A stretch of 64,000 bases of DNA. It comes from Eublepharis macularius. Lineage: Eukaryota; Chordata; Lepidosauria; Squamata; Eublepharidae. Shown here in pieces: positions 31,516 through 43,197 of the stretch (position 1 is the stretch's first letter; each line of letters begins with the position of its first letter). A program made the position numbers and the translations under genes. The stretch is from contig NC_072790.1 in the NCBI RefSeq assembly GCF_028583425.1, positions 14,676,552 to 14,740,551 of the forward strand, read 5' to 3'. Below the pieces are notes generated by a model, which had not been told where the DNA came from, did no database searches, and saw only the letters and a list, made by a program, of their open reading frames with translations.

Positions 31516-33039
31516 GTAGACATTCTTGCCATATGATAGCTATTTGAGAAATGTAAGTGCTGAGTGCCACGGACTGTAGTTTGTTCTTGAATAATGACAG
31601 TCAAGGGGACTACAGCAATATCCAGCACTTGTAAGGGAATAGAAGCTTAGCAACTTACTTACAAAGTGTTCTATAGCTACCTATCTTTAAGCAACTGCTA
31701 CACTTAATACAAAAAGTATATATTGTTTTGTAGGTGTGAGATGGGGATGGCTTCCACATGGGTGATCCGCCCTGAGTTCACTGCTTTTGAGAAGCGGGGC
31801 TTTTTCCTGTTTCCCTATAGTATTGTAGTGCATTCATGCACCTCCAGATGTTTACCTAGCTTTTCTCCAGACTTTCTGAAAACTGTTTTTCTTCTAAATT
31901 TGAGGAAAGATTTCAGTAAAGCCTGGAGTGGGAAAATTTGGATTTTCTGGGCCATATCACAGCCATTTTCCCTAGCCGTGTCCCTATAAACAGCCATTTC
32001 CTACCCCCGCTACCTGGGAAGGGGGGCTTTTTATTTTTTTAAAAAATGGCACTAGAATATATCTACCCTGCTGTAACAATAGGTGTAGTGAGTTCTCTGA
32101 ATTTTTCATTTTAAAAGCAATTCTCTAACCCCTTCCATTGCAGGGATACAAATGAAGAGGCTAGAGACTTACTCTGGTTTTTAAAATGAAAGTTGGGGAT
32201 TCATAAAACCTGCTGCTCCCATAGTTACAACATTATATCAGTATAACAGTATTCTAGCGCCAATTAAAAAAATAGCAAAAGCCCTCATGGCCCAGTTGGG
32301 GGCGGGTAGCATCCACTTCTGGGAATTGGAACAGGGAAACTGCAGGGAACCTTCCCTGTGGAAGCTGTGTTGCTGCTGCACTTTATCTGCAGCCACATCA
32401 GGAACAAGGAAGCTACAAAATCCCATCCCTGTGTGGAAGACACTGTTCCCACCCCCCCTTGTACTTGGTCATGTAGGGCTTTTCTTCACAACCCACGGTG
32501 TTTTGTGCTGAGAGGAGCATTTATTGTGCAGTTTTCTCTTAGGGCCATGTTTCTGTTGCCAGGGTACCACATTCTTTCATCACCCAGACTGCAGTATTTT
32601 GCATGTGAGCAAACATTTCTCTCCTGGGCAGTGTGCTCAAAGCTGTTATCATTTACCTTAATGCCACTCATTGGCTGTGATCTGGATGACCAACTCCCCT
32701 TCATTGTCCATCTTTGAGACAGCACATCTAGGTATCCTTAAGGGAGGGGGGAGAGCATGAGAATAACAGACCCCCCCCTTTTGAAATATTTCTGGCAAAT
32801 GGAAAATGGGAAATTTGACAATTATGAGGTTTTTCAAATTAAGGAATAATGCTGAAAAGCAGTGGGGGAACACATTGTCCGATGGTACAAAAACATCCAC
32901 TTATTTAAGTACGGTTTAAACAGTATTATAGTAATAGTTTATTTGTTAAAATTGAAAAAAAATTCACTTTCACTTAAATTTTAATTTAGCAATTTTTTTG
33001 GGAGGAGTGTGAAGTAATATATTCTTTATGTTTCTGCAG
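31516..33039. other. Intron sequence, nothing specific seen
   Basis: No exon recognised; the frames at 31723-31989 and 32287-32717 have no family features. Confidence 0.4.
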
Positions 33040-33075
33040 GACCGAAGCGCTGCCAGGCATAGTGAACGCTCTGAG
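33040..33075 (+). CDS. PPP3R1: Candidate cassette exon A of PPP3R1 (12 codons, phase 0)
   Basis: Seen: pyrimidine-rich TTCTTTATGTTTCTGCAG ends at 33039, then 36 nt encode DRSAARHSERSE, then donor GAG|GTGAAA at 33076. The segment is a multiple of three and GC-richer than the surrounding AT-rich intron. Read in phase after the ATG exon, it is open. Inference: a cassette exon that adds 12 residues between Met1 and Gly2. Both intron phases fit PPP3R1, but I know of no described isoform with this sequence. It could instead be an exon of another transcript, or a chance AG...GT pair. Confidence 0.45.
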
Positions 33076-33655
33076 GTGAAAGTATTGTAGTATCAGTGAT
33101 AGGTAGCTTGTTTATAAGATGTAAGATGTAATCTGAGTAAAGCAAGTAATAAAAAAGCTAAATTGAATTGGATAATGTAATAATATTAAATATAGTTGGC
33201 AGCTGTGAGTACATTAAAATCTTTAATGCAAAACATTTTTTAAAGTGTACATTGAGAAATATTTGTAATTGGGTATTAAGTTTATTTGATTTCATAAAAC
33301 ACTATAAATACTTCCATGTCAAAATAATACATAGATTAAAGACTGTCATCAGGTTTATCCCCCCCCTCCCCCCAGCTCCAAGTCCATACCAGTTGCTTGT
33401 GTATCTAGAGAATACTCAGTTGTGGCAATTGTTGAAACAGTAGTGATATCCTTCCACTGGAGCTGAGTACATGGCATGTGTGAATGTTTGTAATTATTGC
33501 ATCTTTAAATATGTTTGATAAAAACACATTTTAGAAGCACATTAGCAATGCCACTGTAGTTTCAACTCCATTGTAATCTATTTATAGTGATGTACCGTTT
33601 ACATATGCAATGTTGTATCTAAAGTATTATTCACCTGAAAGTTTTTGCTTATTCT
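33076..33655. other. Intron sequence, nothing specific seen
   Basis: AT-rich; nothing recognised. Confidence 0.4.
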
Positions 33656-33835
33656 TATTTATTTACTTTGATACCTTACTTTTTTCTTCAGAGGGGACCT
33701 GAAGTGGTTTACTTTGTTTGCCTCTCCTTTCTTACTTGCAAGGCAGATTAGGCTGAATGTGGCAAGCTTCCACGTTAGAGCAGGGATTCGAACCTGGGTC
33801 TCCCAGGTCCTAATCTGATAATGTAACCACAAAGT
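33656..33835 (-). mobile_element. tRNA-derived SINE, minus strand
   Basis: On the minus strand the B-box region reads GGGAGACCCAGGTTCGAATC and the body contains GTGGAAGCTTGCCACATTCAGCC. It starts from an (A/T)-rich tail at 33656. It has the same general plan as the SINE at 39.41-39.65 kb. Confidence 0.75.
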
Positions 33836-34046
33836 CTTAGAAGTCAGGGAGTTTGTTCAGTCCCCTTGACCATCCTAGCTGAAGAACCTTTCAGTTGTCA
33901 TACTACTAAAGTATGAAGCTGGTTAAAAATGAGGGAAACTTCCTATGATTAATTCAGCTTGTAAACAATGTTTATCTACTTAGGACTGACGAAATAATAA
34001 GAACTTTATTGATAAGCTACCAGTGTCAGGATCCTACGCCATCCTT

Positions 34047-34515
34047 TTTTTTTTAAAAAAAATTAAAGGTTATCAAGCACATAGTCCAATTCAAGTCTTA
34101 CATTCACATAACAATAACTTATTTACAAGTTTACTGTTAACATTTAAAGTTTCTTTTTCTTTAAATGGTTTTTCCTCATATAGATCCATGAAAGTTGTGT
34201 TGTTCTTCAATTGCTTATATTTCTATTAATGACTGGTAGATTGTGTTCGTAGACTGTATATTGCTTGTTGTAATGTAGTCAAGAAATGGCTTCCACTTAC
34301 TGTAAAATTCTGTTGTCTTTTCTTTTTCTGAGGATTGTTGAATTCTTTCTGTAATTTTTTCCATAATCATTTGGTCCCACACCTTACTAAGCCATTGGTC
34401 TATATTTGGTGCTGCCTTAGCATTCCATTTTATTGTGATTATTGTTTTTGCTGCTACAAATAGACTAGTTATGAGTTCTTTTCTAGTTTGTGGAACTTTA
34501 TTGTCTTGCCATAAG
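34047..34515 (-). mobile_element. 5'-truncated L1 LINE, minus strand, with 15-bp target duplication
   Basis: A poly(T)/A-rich start at 34047 is the poly(A) tail of a minus-strand insertion. The reverse translation reads WLSKVWDQMIMEKITERI and FYSKWKPFLDYI, the C-terminal end of L1 ORF2. The exact direct repeat TCCTACGCCATCCTT flanks it at 34032-34046 and 34516-34530. The 15-bp duplication with a poly(A) tail is the hallmark of target-primed insertion. Confidence 0.92.
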
Positions 34516-34530
34516 TCCTACGCCATCCTT

Positions 34531-37320
34531 GACAGGAATGGCGATTCTCTACAAGCACAATGCACATGCACATCCTAAATCCCCGCCCCCTTGACTTAAC
34601 GGTTAGCTAAGTTTAAGCAAAAGCCTCCAGGCGGGAAAGAGCAGAGAGCAGAGCTGATGTAGAAAACGTCTCAGGGTAGTGAGTGTCAGTGCTAGCATCT
34701 CTTCCCAGGCTCAGGCAAGAGGAGTATAGGAGAACATACGGATAACAGTAGTAGTAGTATACTTCCACATCACAGTCACGAAATAGCTTCAGCCTTTAGT
34801 TAGACCCAAGGCATCAGAGCATAAACAAACATTACGCAGGGTCTTGTTGGGTTTGACAGGTGAACACCTAACAGTGGAAGGGGTCAGGGGCAGTGGTTTT
34901 ATACAAACACGCCTCACTCCATTTTCCACCTTGATTTCCCGTATCCCATTCTGTTTTGTTGCTGGGAGCCAGATATTTATTAGTCTTACATAAATCAAAA
35001 TTTGGAATACTTTAGTTTTCCCACGCTTGTTTATCTCTGAACTTTTCTTCTGAGAGCACAGTAGGTTGATACCTTGGGTAACCCACACATTGCGTTGGTG
35101 CAACAATCCAAAGTGTGTCCAGAACTCCCTAAATACTCTTCAGGGAACGGGCAAAATGATAGTGAAGCTATAGTCATTTAAAATTCTGTTCAACATTCTG
35201 GACTGCTTAAATTGACCGTAAATTGGTCAAGTGCATAAAACCATTAAGATTTTTTTTTCACGCAGAAGTTGTTCTAGTTACTATGTAAATAAGCTCATTA
35301 AGTACAGATTTGGATCCAGTGATCCTTCAGCAGAAGGTACCCATTCCTGTGCGAGTGCTGTGCTGGATCCATCTAGAGGTATAGATCGCCAGTGTAGGTA
35401 GCATGCAGGGTTTCTTAAAGTCCGATATTTTTGTATGGCAGCTTACAAAATACTCTCTAAACATTCTGCACTTGTATCTTTCAACTGGGCTGAATAAAAA
35501 CTAGGCATCTTTCCTCCATATTCATAGTTTCAACCATCATTAACTCGATGGTTCAGTGAGAGGAAGCACCCTGATTATTGGTGTCCTACTATTGAAAGTA
35601 GTTAATGTGGATTGTTGGATTGCTTACTGACAGTCTTGTTTATCATCTAAAGTCTGAATGCAAATAATTGACATTTGCTATATCTTGTTCTGATCTACAG
35701 AATATCCCGTTAACTGTTGCTTCTCGAAGGTTGTAACATAGTTGTAGGTAGCAGAAGAATGCAATGTTGGCCTTTTTATTTTTAAGAAATTACAAAAAAA
35801 GAAAACACAAAGCTGATCGTGCCAAATCTGGTGGTGGTTGATGTGTAAAAGTAAGACACTGGGACAAATTTGCTTTAATGAGAGTCCTTGTGAAGAGCGG
35901 GGGGGGGAATCAGAAATGACTTTGTGGAGGGCAGGGTGTTGTCTGTGTAGACCATGGGAATTTCTATTTGATAAGGATTTTTTGTTTCTTGCCTTGAATC
36001 TAGTAACGCATTCACTTGATAAAGACAGTGGTCTGTGCTTATACAGTTTTATGTCTGATTTAGTTGGTGTTATAAAGGGATTTCCCCCCTTTAAAATAGC
36101 TACAATTTAAGTTGAAGTTAAATTTAAGAACTTTAATCAATTTGACATTGGAATTAGCCAAGCTTCAGGACTTGTGGAATGCTGCTGCTAGAGTAGTACT
36201 TGCAAAGAAACAAGTTCCCCTGTTCCAGGCTTATTTCTGAGTTGGATCTGGCTCTTAGACTGCTGCGTCTTTTAATACACAGTGGCTATTAGTTGAAGTA
36301 ATAACTGGTGTGTCTTCAGGGAAGACTGTTCCATGAACAGCTAATAGCCAGTTGCCACAAGCGTTAAAGACACATTTGAATCCCTGCTATATTTTTAAAA
36401 TTTAGCTGGTTTCATTTGTGCAGTAAAATTTCTATATAGGCATACAATTCTGTGTCTTCTGTTGTGTGACGAATTCTTTGGCCCGTGTACTTGGATTGGG
36501 GTTTTTGTTTGTTTGTTTTGGTGTAATTTTTTTGCCTGATGAATTGAGAGTACATGATCTTCGGCCCATTCTAATCCATATGGAGGTGTATTTATGGACA
36601 TTTTTAGGGGGTGCAGACTCCTTGGAAGAGTTGTTGATTCCCTTATTGACAACTGTGTATGTGGAATTGCATTTTCCCCCCGACAGTTTGTAACCAAAGC
36701 TGCTGTACTTAATGTAAATATATGAAAAAAAAATCCCTCTGTGCTTCTTTTAATATTTGTCTATGGAAATGCTGTTGCCATATATAGAAATTTTTCATTG
36801 CTGCCTGTAACTGGATGAAGAAAGGCTGCTTTTGACACTATTGTCCACACATGTTTTTATATTTGGTGTTGTGCAGGACACACAACATTGTGCATTGGTT
36901 AATGAAGCCTTTGCCTTGGTTATGGCACTTAGCGTTTGTCTGGGATGCCACTTTCCTGTCACCCCCTATAAACCTGCGTGCATTATGATGTGGTATTGTT
37001 TTATGAAAAGAACAAAAGTCGCCTTGAGACTTCGGAGGAATGTCATTGTCACTCAGTACTTGATTGTCAAGGCCTGTTCTTACAGAGGCAGTGGTTCTGT
37101 CATCTAATCTCCATGCTAAGATGATGCTGGGATTTGTTTAGAAGTTAAATGAAACGTGGTGATAACTCTCCAAGCTAGTATTTTGTTAGTGGTGTTATCG
37201 AGCATTCTGTGAGGAGGTATCTTAGTGATGAAGTGATGCATACATTTGTTGAAGAGACTTACAAATTTTGAATGAATTTGGTGCAGCAGAGAAATAAGAT
37301 ATTAGCCTGGACCCTAGCTG
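34531..37320. other. Intron sequence, nothing specific seen
   Basis: About 2.8 kb without recognised exon or named repeat. Scattered open frames are short and have no domain features. Confidence 0.4.
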
Positions 37321-37800
37321 CTGGGCAGTCATCCCTCATATCGTATTACATAAAAGGCAAGCCGTATTCTTGACAACTCATATCTTATCCTGGTGTGCCT
37401 CCAGAGGGCGCCGCTGCGGTGGAAAACCCAGGCGAGGAAGCCTGGGTCTCCAGAGAGCGCGCCATGGTGGGCAGTGCAGGCAAGGTGGCCCATCCCTCCC
37501 TCCCCCACGACCGTTGCATGGCAGTGATCAGGGCAAGGAGGAGGTGGCAGTGCCCCACCTTCACCCAGCAATGACTGGGGCCTAGAGCAGGTGGCAATAC
37601 CCGCCCCCTGCTTCACCCGGCCAGGATCAGGCACAGAGCAGGTGGCAATGCCTGCCCCCCCTTAACCGTCCAGGATCAGGCATGGAGCAGGCTGCCTGCC
37701 CCCCGTTAACCGGCTGGGATCAGGCGCGGACCAGGTAGCAATGCCTGCCCGCCCACCCTCCCCTTTCTAGAGCTCATTATATTTTTTCCCACAACAGACG
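37321..37800. repeat. GC-rich dispersed element with internal minisatellite
   Basis: Imperfect tandem units of about 50 bases (CCGGCCAGGATCAGGCACAG, AGCAGGTGGCAATGCCTGCC) repeat about four times over 37.55-37.76 kb. The island is much more GC-rich than the intron around it and ends in TCTAGAGCTCATTATATTTT. The family is not identified. Confidence 0.6.
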
Positions 37801-37857
37801 GTGTTGCTAGTTTAATATATTTAATCCTGCTGTAATGAACACAACATACTGATAGGG

Positions 37858-37965
37858 TAGGCTGAGAAAAAAATAGCCAGTTTATTTCATGATCAAGATG
37901 AGATTTAAACCTTGGTCTCACCGATCCCACATTTATCTGTTACACTACAATGGCTTTGCAGTAAA
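37858..37965 (-). mobile_element. SINE fragment, minus strand
   Basis: GAGATTTAAACCTTGGTCTC is a decayed B-box region and TTACACTACAATGGC is the 5' end in reverse. Same general family as at 39.41 kb. Confidence 0.5.
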
Positions 37966-38349
37966 GCCCCTTTGTTCCTGATTCTTGAGGGTGAGGAATT
38001 GATTTCCTTCCTGTACCTGGTTAAGTGCAGTCATATGCTTAGGTAATGGCTCCCTTGTGATACCGTAAACTCCACAGATAGCTGTGACACAAAGCCAATA
38101 TGGACTTGGGCACTGTAATATATAGAGAGGAAAGCATTAATTATTGGGCAGGCAGGGCTGCACTAAGTCCATTTATGCTTCTGCTTGTGCTTCTCTGCAT
38201 CCAAGCCACTGTATGTTTTTCAGAGACCCATATTAACACTCAATCTTTCCACCTGTTCTGACAGTGAAAACCTTGCGTTTTCCCAGTATGTACTGATGTG
38301 GCCAAATTACAGATAATAGCCATAAGGGGTGAGTGAAAAATTACTATAC

Positions 38350-39310
38350 TTGAGAAGGTCCAGAACGGAATATTCTCTAAATTATCGAACTGCCTTAAGA
38401 CTCAGTGGCTCTGCTTCACCAAGCAAGGCTCTCCTAGCTAAACCTTTCCCCCTACTGTTTGTGCTCTAGTGGTATAGGTGATCTGCTTCATCTTCTAGAA
38501 GGTAGGTCCCTTTTTGGAAGAAGATGGCATTGGTTGGGACTTGGCAGCTAGATAGTATTTAGTGCTTTCTACTCTTGTAGCACGATGTATCGCACTTTCT
38601 GAAAAGGAGATCTTCAAGCAAGTGCGCCCTTTTTTCTTTCAGAAGGACCAGGGCTGTCTAGTGGGTTGCCTCTGCTTTGGCCTGGACTCCCTCCTCAGGC
38701 CGTGTGACCTACTGATGGGACTAACCTTTTCCTTGCTGGATAACTGATCAGGTTATAAAGTGTTCATTGCATCCTCATATTATGCATTTCTTCAGGGAGG
38801 CATCCTTTTTATTCCCCGCTGTAGTTCATAGATTTCCTACTTGACAGCTGAATCTGGTATTTCAAGCCCTCACTAGGGAATCTTTTAATGGACGTTGCCT
38901 TTCCTCGCTTGTCGATCAAGACAGCCTTCCTAGTGGCAGTTATGTCAACATGTTGCTTCTCCATACTGGTCACTCTCTGTGTGTGACCCGGCTTTCTAGC
39001 ACCGGACAGAACAGTAAGCAGTGCTGTGATGCAATCTCATTTATCCCCAAAGTCAGTACTATGTTCCACAGAAAACAAGAGCCAAGATCCTCTCATCTTC
39101 CTTCCCTTAGCCTAGGGACACGCGGTGGCGCTGTCTTGATGCCAGGAAGGCCTTTAGGATCTGCTTCAAAGGCCCAGAGCCTTCAAATGCTGTTCCTTCC
39201 TTTTTTGTCAACTACGTGGGAAGCAGCAACAAAAGCCCCTAAGACTTCTCTTGCCCGATTGCTGGTTCTTGAGCTCCTTTTCTGCATCATTTAGTTTCTA
39301 TAAATCAATG
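38350..39310 (+). mobile_element. DIRS-type retrotransposon relic (tyrosine recombinase region); fossil
   Basis: Short stretches on the + strand resemble the DIRS tyrosine recombinase, for example LNLVFQALTRESFNG near 38.84 kb, KTAFLVAV near 38.92 kb and FIPKVSTMFHRKQE near 39.04 kb. The copy is strongly decayed with many breaks and therefore old. Its ends are not identified. The open frame at 38950-39294 is not a host gene. Confidence 0.45.
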
Positions 39311-39404
39311 AAGAAATCAGGAGCCTTCCTTCTTCTCACCTTTTCCAGACAATGCCAGTAAGATGTTTTTGTATTGAACTTCTATGAAACATTTTGCTTA
39401 TTAT

Positions 39405-39650
39405 TGACTTCATTTATTGACTTCATCTATACCCTGCCTTTCTCCCCAAAGGGGACCCAAAATGGCTTACATCCTTCTTCTCTCATCCATTTCACCCTCA
39501 CAACAACCTTATGAGGTAGGTTAGGATGAGAGTGTGAGACTGACTCAAGGCCACCCGGCGAGCTTCTATGGCAGTGGGGAATCAAACTTGATTCTCCCTG
39601 ATCCTAGTCTGACAATCTGTCCACTACACCACACTGGCTCTCCATTTGCT
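39405..39650 (-). mobile_element. tRNA-derived SINE, minus strand, near full length
   Basis: In reverse it reads GAGAGCCAGTGTGGTGTAGTGG, a B-box region, the core GCCGGGTGGCCTTGAGTCAGT, then CTACCTCATAAGGTTGTTGTGAGGGTGAAATGG and a tail CAGGGTATAGATGAAGTC. This is the full plan of the MIR-like reptile SINE. Confidence 0.85.
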
Positions 39651-40855
39651 TCAGAACATATTAATAATTGAATGTTGATTTTAGGGTGGTCTTTTGATCT
39701 TGGTTGTAAGCAGCTTCTGTTGAGTATATTTTTGAGGAAACGCAATAGCTGCTTTTAGCATATTTGTGAGCCAATTTGAGCCTTTAGGAAAGGCATGGTA
39801 AAGTTGGCTTTCTTAATAAATACAGTTACAATTTAACCGTAGTATGTTCTTTCCACATTTTGTTTGCCATTTTGCATCCTTCTAAAGTTGTGCATTTCAA
39901 AGTGGAGACCATGCGGAACTGGGGAAGACTGTTGAGGTTTGGGCTAGATGTTTCCCTGCTTGCCTGACCTTAAACTTCAGTAGTCCTGTGCTGTAGTATA
40001 ATTCTTGCTGAGGCTTCAGGCTGGCTGAGCCAGGAGTGGTTTGGCTATTTCTAAACCTAAGCAGAACAATGCAGGCGTTTATCTTTTTGTTCCTGCGGTG
40101 TGTGCCTGAATGCTGTGTGGGAATGTGCACTACATGCGTGCCTAGGCTCTCGTATGACCCCCCCCCCCTGGTTAGAGGCGTTGGGAACTGTTGTCCCCGT
40201 CGCAACTTATGGTTTTTTGGTGATGGTGTAATACTGTGGCACAAACCCTCCGAGTCCCGTTTAAGACCTATCCACCCACCCCTTTCTGGTTCAAAATGAT
40301 CAGAGCCCTTAAATGCTTACAGCAGCATTGATTGGCGGGGGAAAGGAGGCATTCGGATTAGGATGCACCCCTTCAATGCATTCATCCTCCCCCAAAGCAG
40401 ATATCCTCCAGTTGTGCTCCTCCTGGGTGCATTGAAAATGCTTGCTTCTCACTGGGCTTAAAAAAAAAATCTTTAAAGTTACAAACTTAAGATTTTTCTG
40501 TCTTGGGAAATATCCTGAGTATGTAGAATCCCCTTCATGGTCTGCAGACATTTTCATTGCTCCAAGTATTGGACCATGAAGTTTGATATTGGAGAGAACA
40601 AGCTGGAAGTCCATGTGGCATGATTTGGGTCTTTTGGGAAAATGTATCTGTTTTTATCTCTGGGATCCTACAAGTTCTTGGGTGCCTTAGCAGTCTAACT
40701 CCCCCCCCCCCCCATTTGTTATTCCACCACCACCCTTTTAACTGATTCTCAACTGTCCCAAACAACCTCATTACTTCTAGATAATCACTCAGGGTGGGTG
40801 AGAAATTACGACTTTATGGTTTTATCCTCCCAGCCGTACAGCGTATTGGGCTCTT
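39651..40855. other. Intron sequence, nothing specific seen
   Basis: Contains homopolymer C runs near 40159-40168 and 40701-40714. No exon or named repeat recognised. Confidence 0.4.
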
Positions 40856-40859
40856 GGGA

Positions 40860-41260
40860 GCTAAAGGAATAATTAAACAACAATTACTGGGAAATTAATT
40901 TTTGCCAGGGATTGTGGCAAAAATTTTGGCCTGGCGTCTTTATGCATTAAAATCCCCTTCACCTTGGCCTGCTTTAACGCGTTACCATCAGTCTTGAAGG
41001 GGGATAGTCATGTACTCCATACTGCCAACGTATCCGCCCTTGTTGTTTGGGTCTGATTGAAACAGTCAAACATGTCCTTTTGAGTTGCTCATTTTTAAGG
41101 ACATTCAGAAAAATATATATTGCCCCAATCCTGTCCAAGTATCCAGGCAGATCTGGCTGATTTTATACTGCTCTCCTACTTATTGATTGTTTTGATGAAC
41201 TGTCCCTGAAGATGTCAGAATTTTGTGCCTTGGTCAGCTCAACAAGGCATGCTTAATCTT
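40860..41260 (+). mobile_element. LINE C-terminal (post-RT zinc region) relic
   Basis: The frame GLIETVKHVLLSCSFLRTFR, then YIAPILSKYPGRSG, one stop, then FYTALLLIDCF resembles the conserved C-terminal cysteine region of non-LTR ORF2 proteins (ETVEHVLLxC pattern). The clade is uncertain. Confidence 0.5.
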
Positions 41261-41705
41261 TATACCACTACTAACAGTGATATGATTCCCTTATAGTTTG
41301 TAGTATTTTATGTATTACCTAACTGTCCTGAACATTCCAAGTCTTGTAATCAAGCAGTGAACATGTTCATGCTTTGACCATTTGCTAAAAATATCACAAA
41401 ATGATTACTTTCCCCATAGCTGGGAGAGTTCTCAGAGCATGCAGAAGTCATTGTCTTGCATGTGGGTGGCCTTGCTTTACAGCTTCCATGATTCTTGTGG
41501 AACAGACACTTTACTGTTGGCTGTAGTGGTGGAGATTAATTTTAAAGGCTCAGCTGTAGTTGGACTGCCAAAGTAAATATCTTATAGCACAACTGTTTGG
41601 TGTCACCATTCCACTTAATATATATATTAAGGACTCAGAATAATTGGAGGTGCAGATTGTGGACTTCTCAACTAACTCAAAATATAATCATTGATTAGTT
41701 CTAAC

Positions 41706-42012
41706 TAGACATGGGCATGAACCAAAAAAACCCAAACCACGTGATTCGTGGTTCGTAGCATTCCACGGAACCTCGAACCATGAACATCCAACCTTTTCCT
41801 GGTTCGTGGCATTTCAGCCACCCTGCACCAGCCGCTGAAGCCAGTGTGGGACATTTGAAACAGACAGCCCCTTCTGCTGCCTGGGCAGCAGGAGAACTGG
41901 GCTGTCAGTTTCACAGATCCCGTGCCAGTTTCAGCCTATGGGCTGAACCCAGCACGGGGTCTGTAAAACTGATAGCCCGGGCAGCAGGAGAAAGGGGCTG
42001 TCAGTTTCATTA
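41706..42012. mobile_element. hAT MITE of the TAGACATGGGCA family, right end unclear
   Basis: It starts TAGACATGGGCATGAACC, as at 20236, with GTGGTTCGTGG/CCACGGAACC palindromic words. The interior contains inverted CAGCAGGAGAA-CTGGGCTGTCAG segments. No clear right terminus or target duplication is seen. Confidence 0.65.
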
Positions 42013-42097
42013 GGTGTCATATGCCTGTCTGCATATCTGCCATGAATGTATTGTGTTATGTACTGGTCCTCTCAGGGCATGAGAAGTTTCTTATTGA
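42013..42097. repeat. 85-bp dispersed repeat also at 47.31-47.40 kb
   Basis: TATGCCTGTCTGCATAT, GCCATGAATGTATT and GGCATGAGAAGTTTCTTATTGA occur in the same order at both places. The copies diverge by a handful of bases. Family not identified. Confidence 0.7.
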
Positions 42098-42215
42098 ACC
42101 TTGAGCCGGCTGTCTGAACCCGGCTTCCGCCAGGATCAAACTCAGGTCGTGAGCAGAGCTTGGGCTGCAGTACTGCCACTTACCACTCTGCGCCACGGGG
42201 CTCTTCAAGCATGAA
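42098..42215 (-). mobile_element. Sauria-type tRNA SINE, 5' part, minus strand
   Basis: In reverse it reads GAGCCCCGTGGCGCAGAGTG, then GCTCTGCTCACGACCTGAG and CCGGCTCAAGG, the tRNA-related head of the squamate Sauria SINE family. The 3' domain is absent. Confidence 0.75.
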
Positions 42216-42244
42216 TAATCTGGTAAAAAGAATGCCATGATGCT

Positions 42245-42360
42245 TCATCTCATGCACTTGCAGTGCTATCCTGTTCAGGTTTATTCCAGTCTAAGCCCAT
42301 TAAAACTAATGGGGCTAGATGGGAGTAACTCTGTTCAGGATTGCAGTGTTCTAGTGTGAG
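42245..42360. repeat. Palindromic dispersed repeat
   Basis: ATTCCAGTCTAAGCCCATTA and TAATGGGGCTAGATGGGAGT form an imperfect inverted repeat around AAAC. The sequence pattern is widespread in reptile genomes and is MITE-like. Confidence 0.5.
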
Positions 42361-43197
42361 AACTCTTTCCTGTAGTAGTAGTAATTATCATGCTCAGATG
42401 TTTGCAGGATGGTTGCTGTTTTGGAGGTAAAGAAAAGTCACTCTGGGGTTACAACTTTATAATCAGTTAACTTTGGGAGTAAACCTAGGTTTGGGAACAG
42501 AGCCTTGGGTCAGACTAAGTCCTGAACTTCCCAGCCATTTGAATAATTAAGATCCCTTTTGTAAGATCCCTTTCTTGGCTGCTTAAGTGAACAGATCCCT
42601 CTCTCTCTTTTTTAAGTATTCACACCCCTTCAGGATGAAATGATGCTTCAATCCAGTTTAAAGAGCTGTATGAAAGGGGCATAAGAATAATTAGAAATAA
42701 AGTATTGAGCTACCCAAGCAGTAGCTCTTTTCGTTTAAAAAAAAATGGCTTATGAATAGGTAGGGCAACACTTTTCAGAGAGAATTCCTGGAAATTATGG
42801 GCAAACAAGCTGCTATATAACTGTAAATACCACTGAAGAATGTCATGGAGTATTGTTTCTTAAGAAAGAACATACTACTGCTCACTGGCCCAGATGAAGC
42901 AGGGAGGGAGGGGGAAACTGGTATAAATTCGCAAAAGATGGGGGAAGAGACAGGGACTTGGATCCAACAGAGTATTTCTGTGGCCAGGATTTCTCTCCGA
43001 GTGACTTCTCCGGGGATATAATATGACCCCCAAGAATAGCATTTGGGAGGGCATTTTTGGGCTGTCCTAGGAGGGAAGAGGTGGGAAAGTTGCACTTCAC
43101 AGAGGAGCTGCTCTGTTGGGTCCAACCCATTTCTTGTATGAACAAGACACATGATTGCCTAAACAGAAATGTAAACTCTGTTGTGTTACACCTGCAG
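42361..43197. other. Intron sequence, nothing specific seen
   Basis: No recognised repeat. The pyrimidine-containing stretch CTCTGTTGTGTTACACCTGCAG at its end is the acceptor of candidate exon B. Confidence 0.4.

Noticed and set aside
38630-38760. Possible exon after TTTTTTCTTTCAG near 38641
   Set aside because: It lies within the DIRS-type relic region, and no donor of good quality follows in phase.
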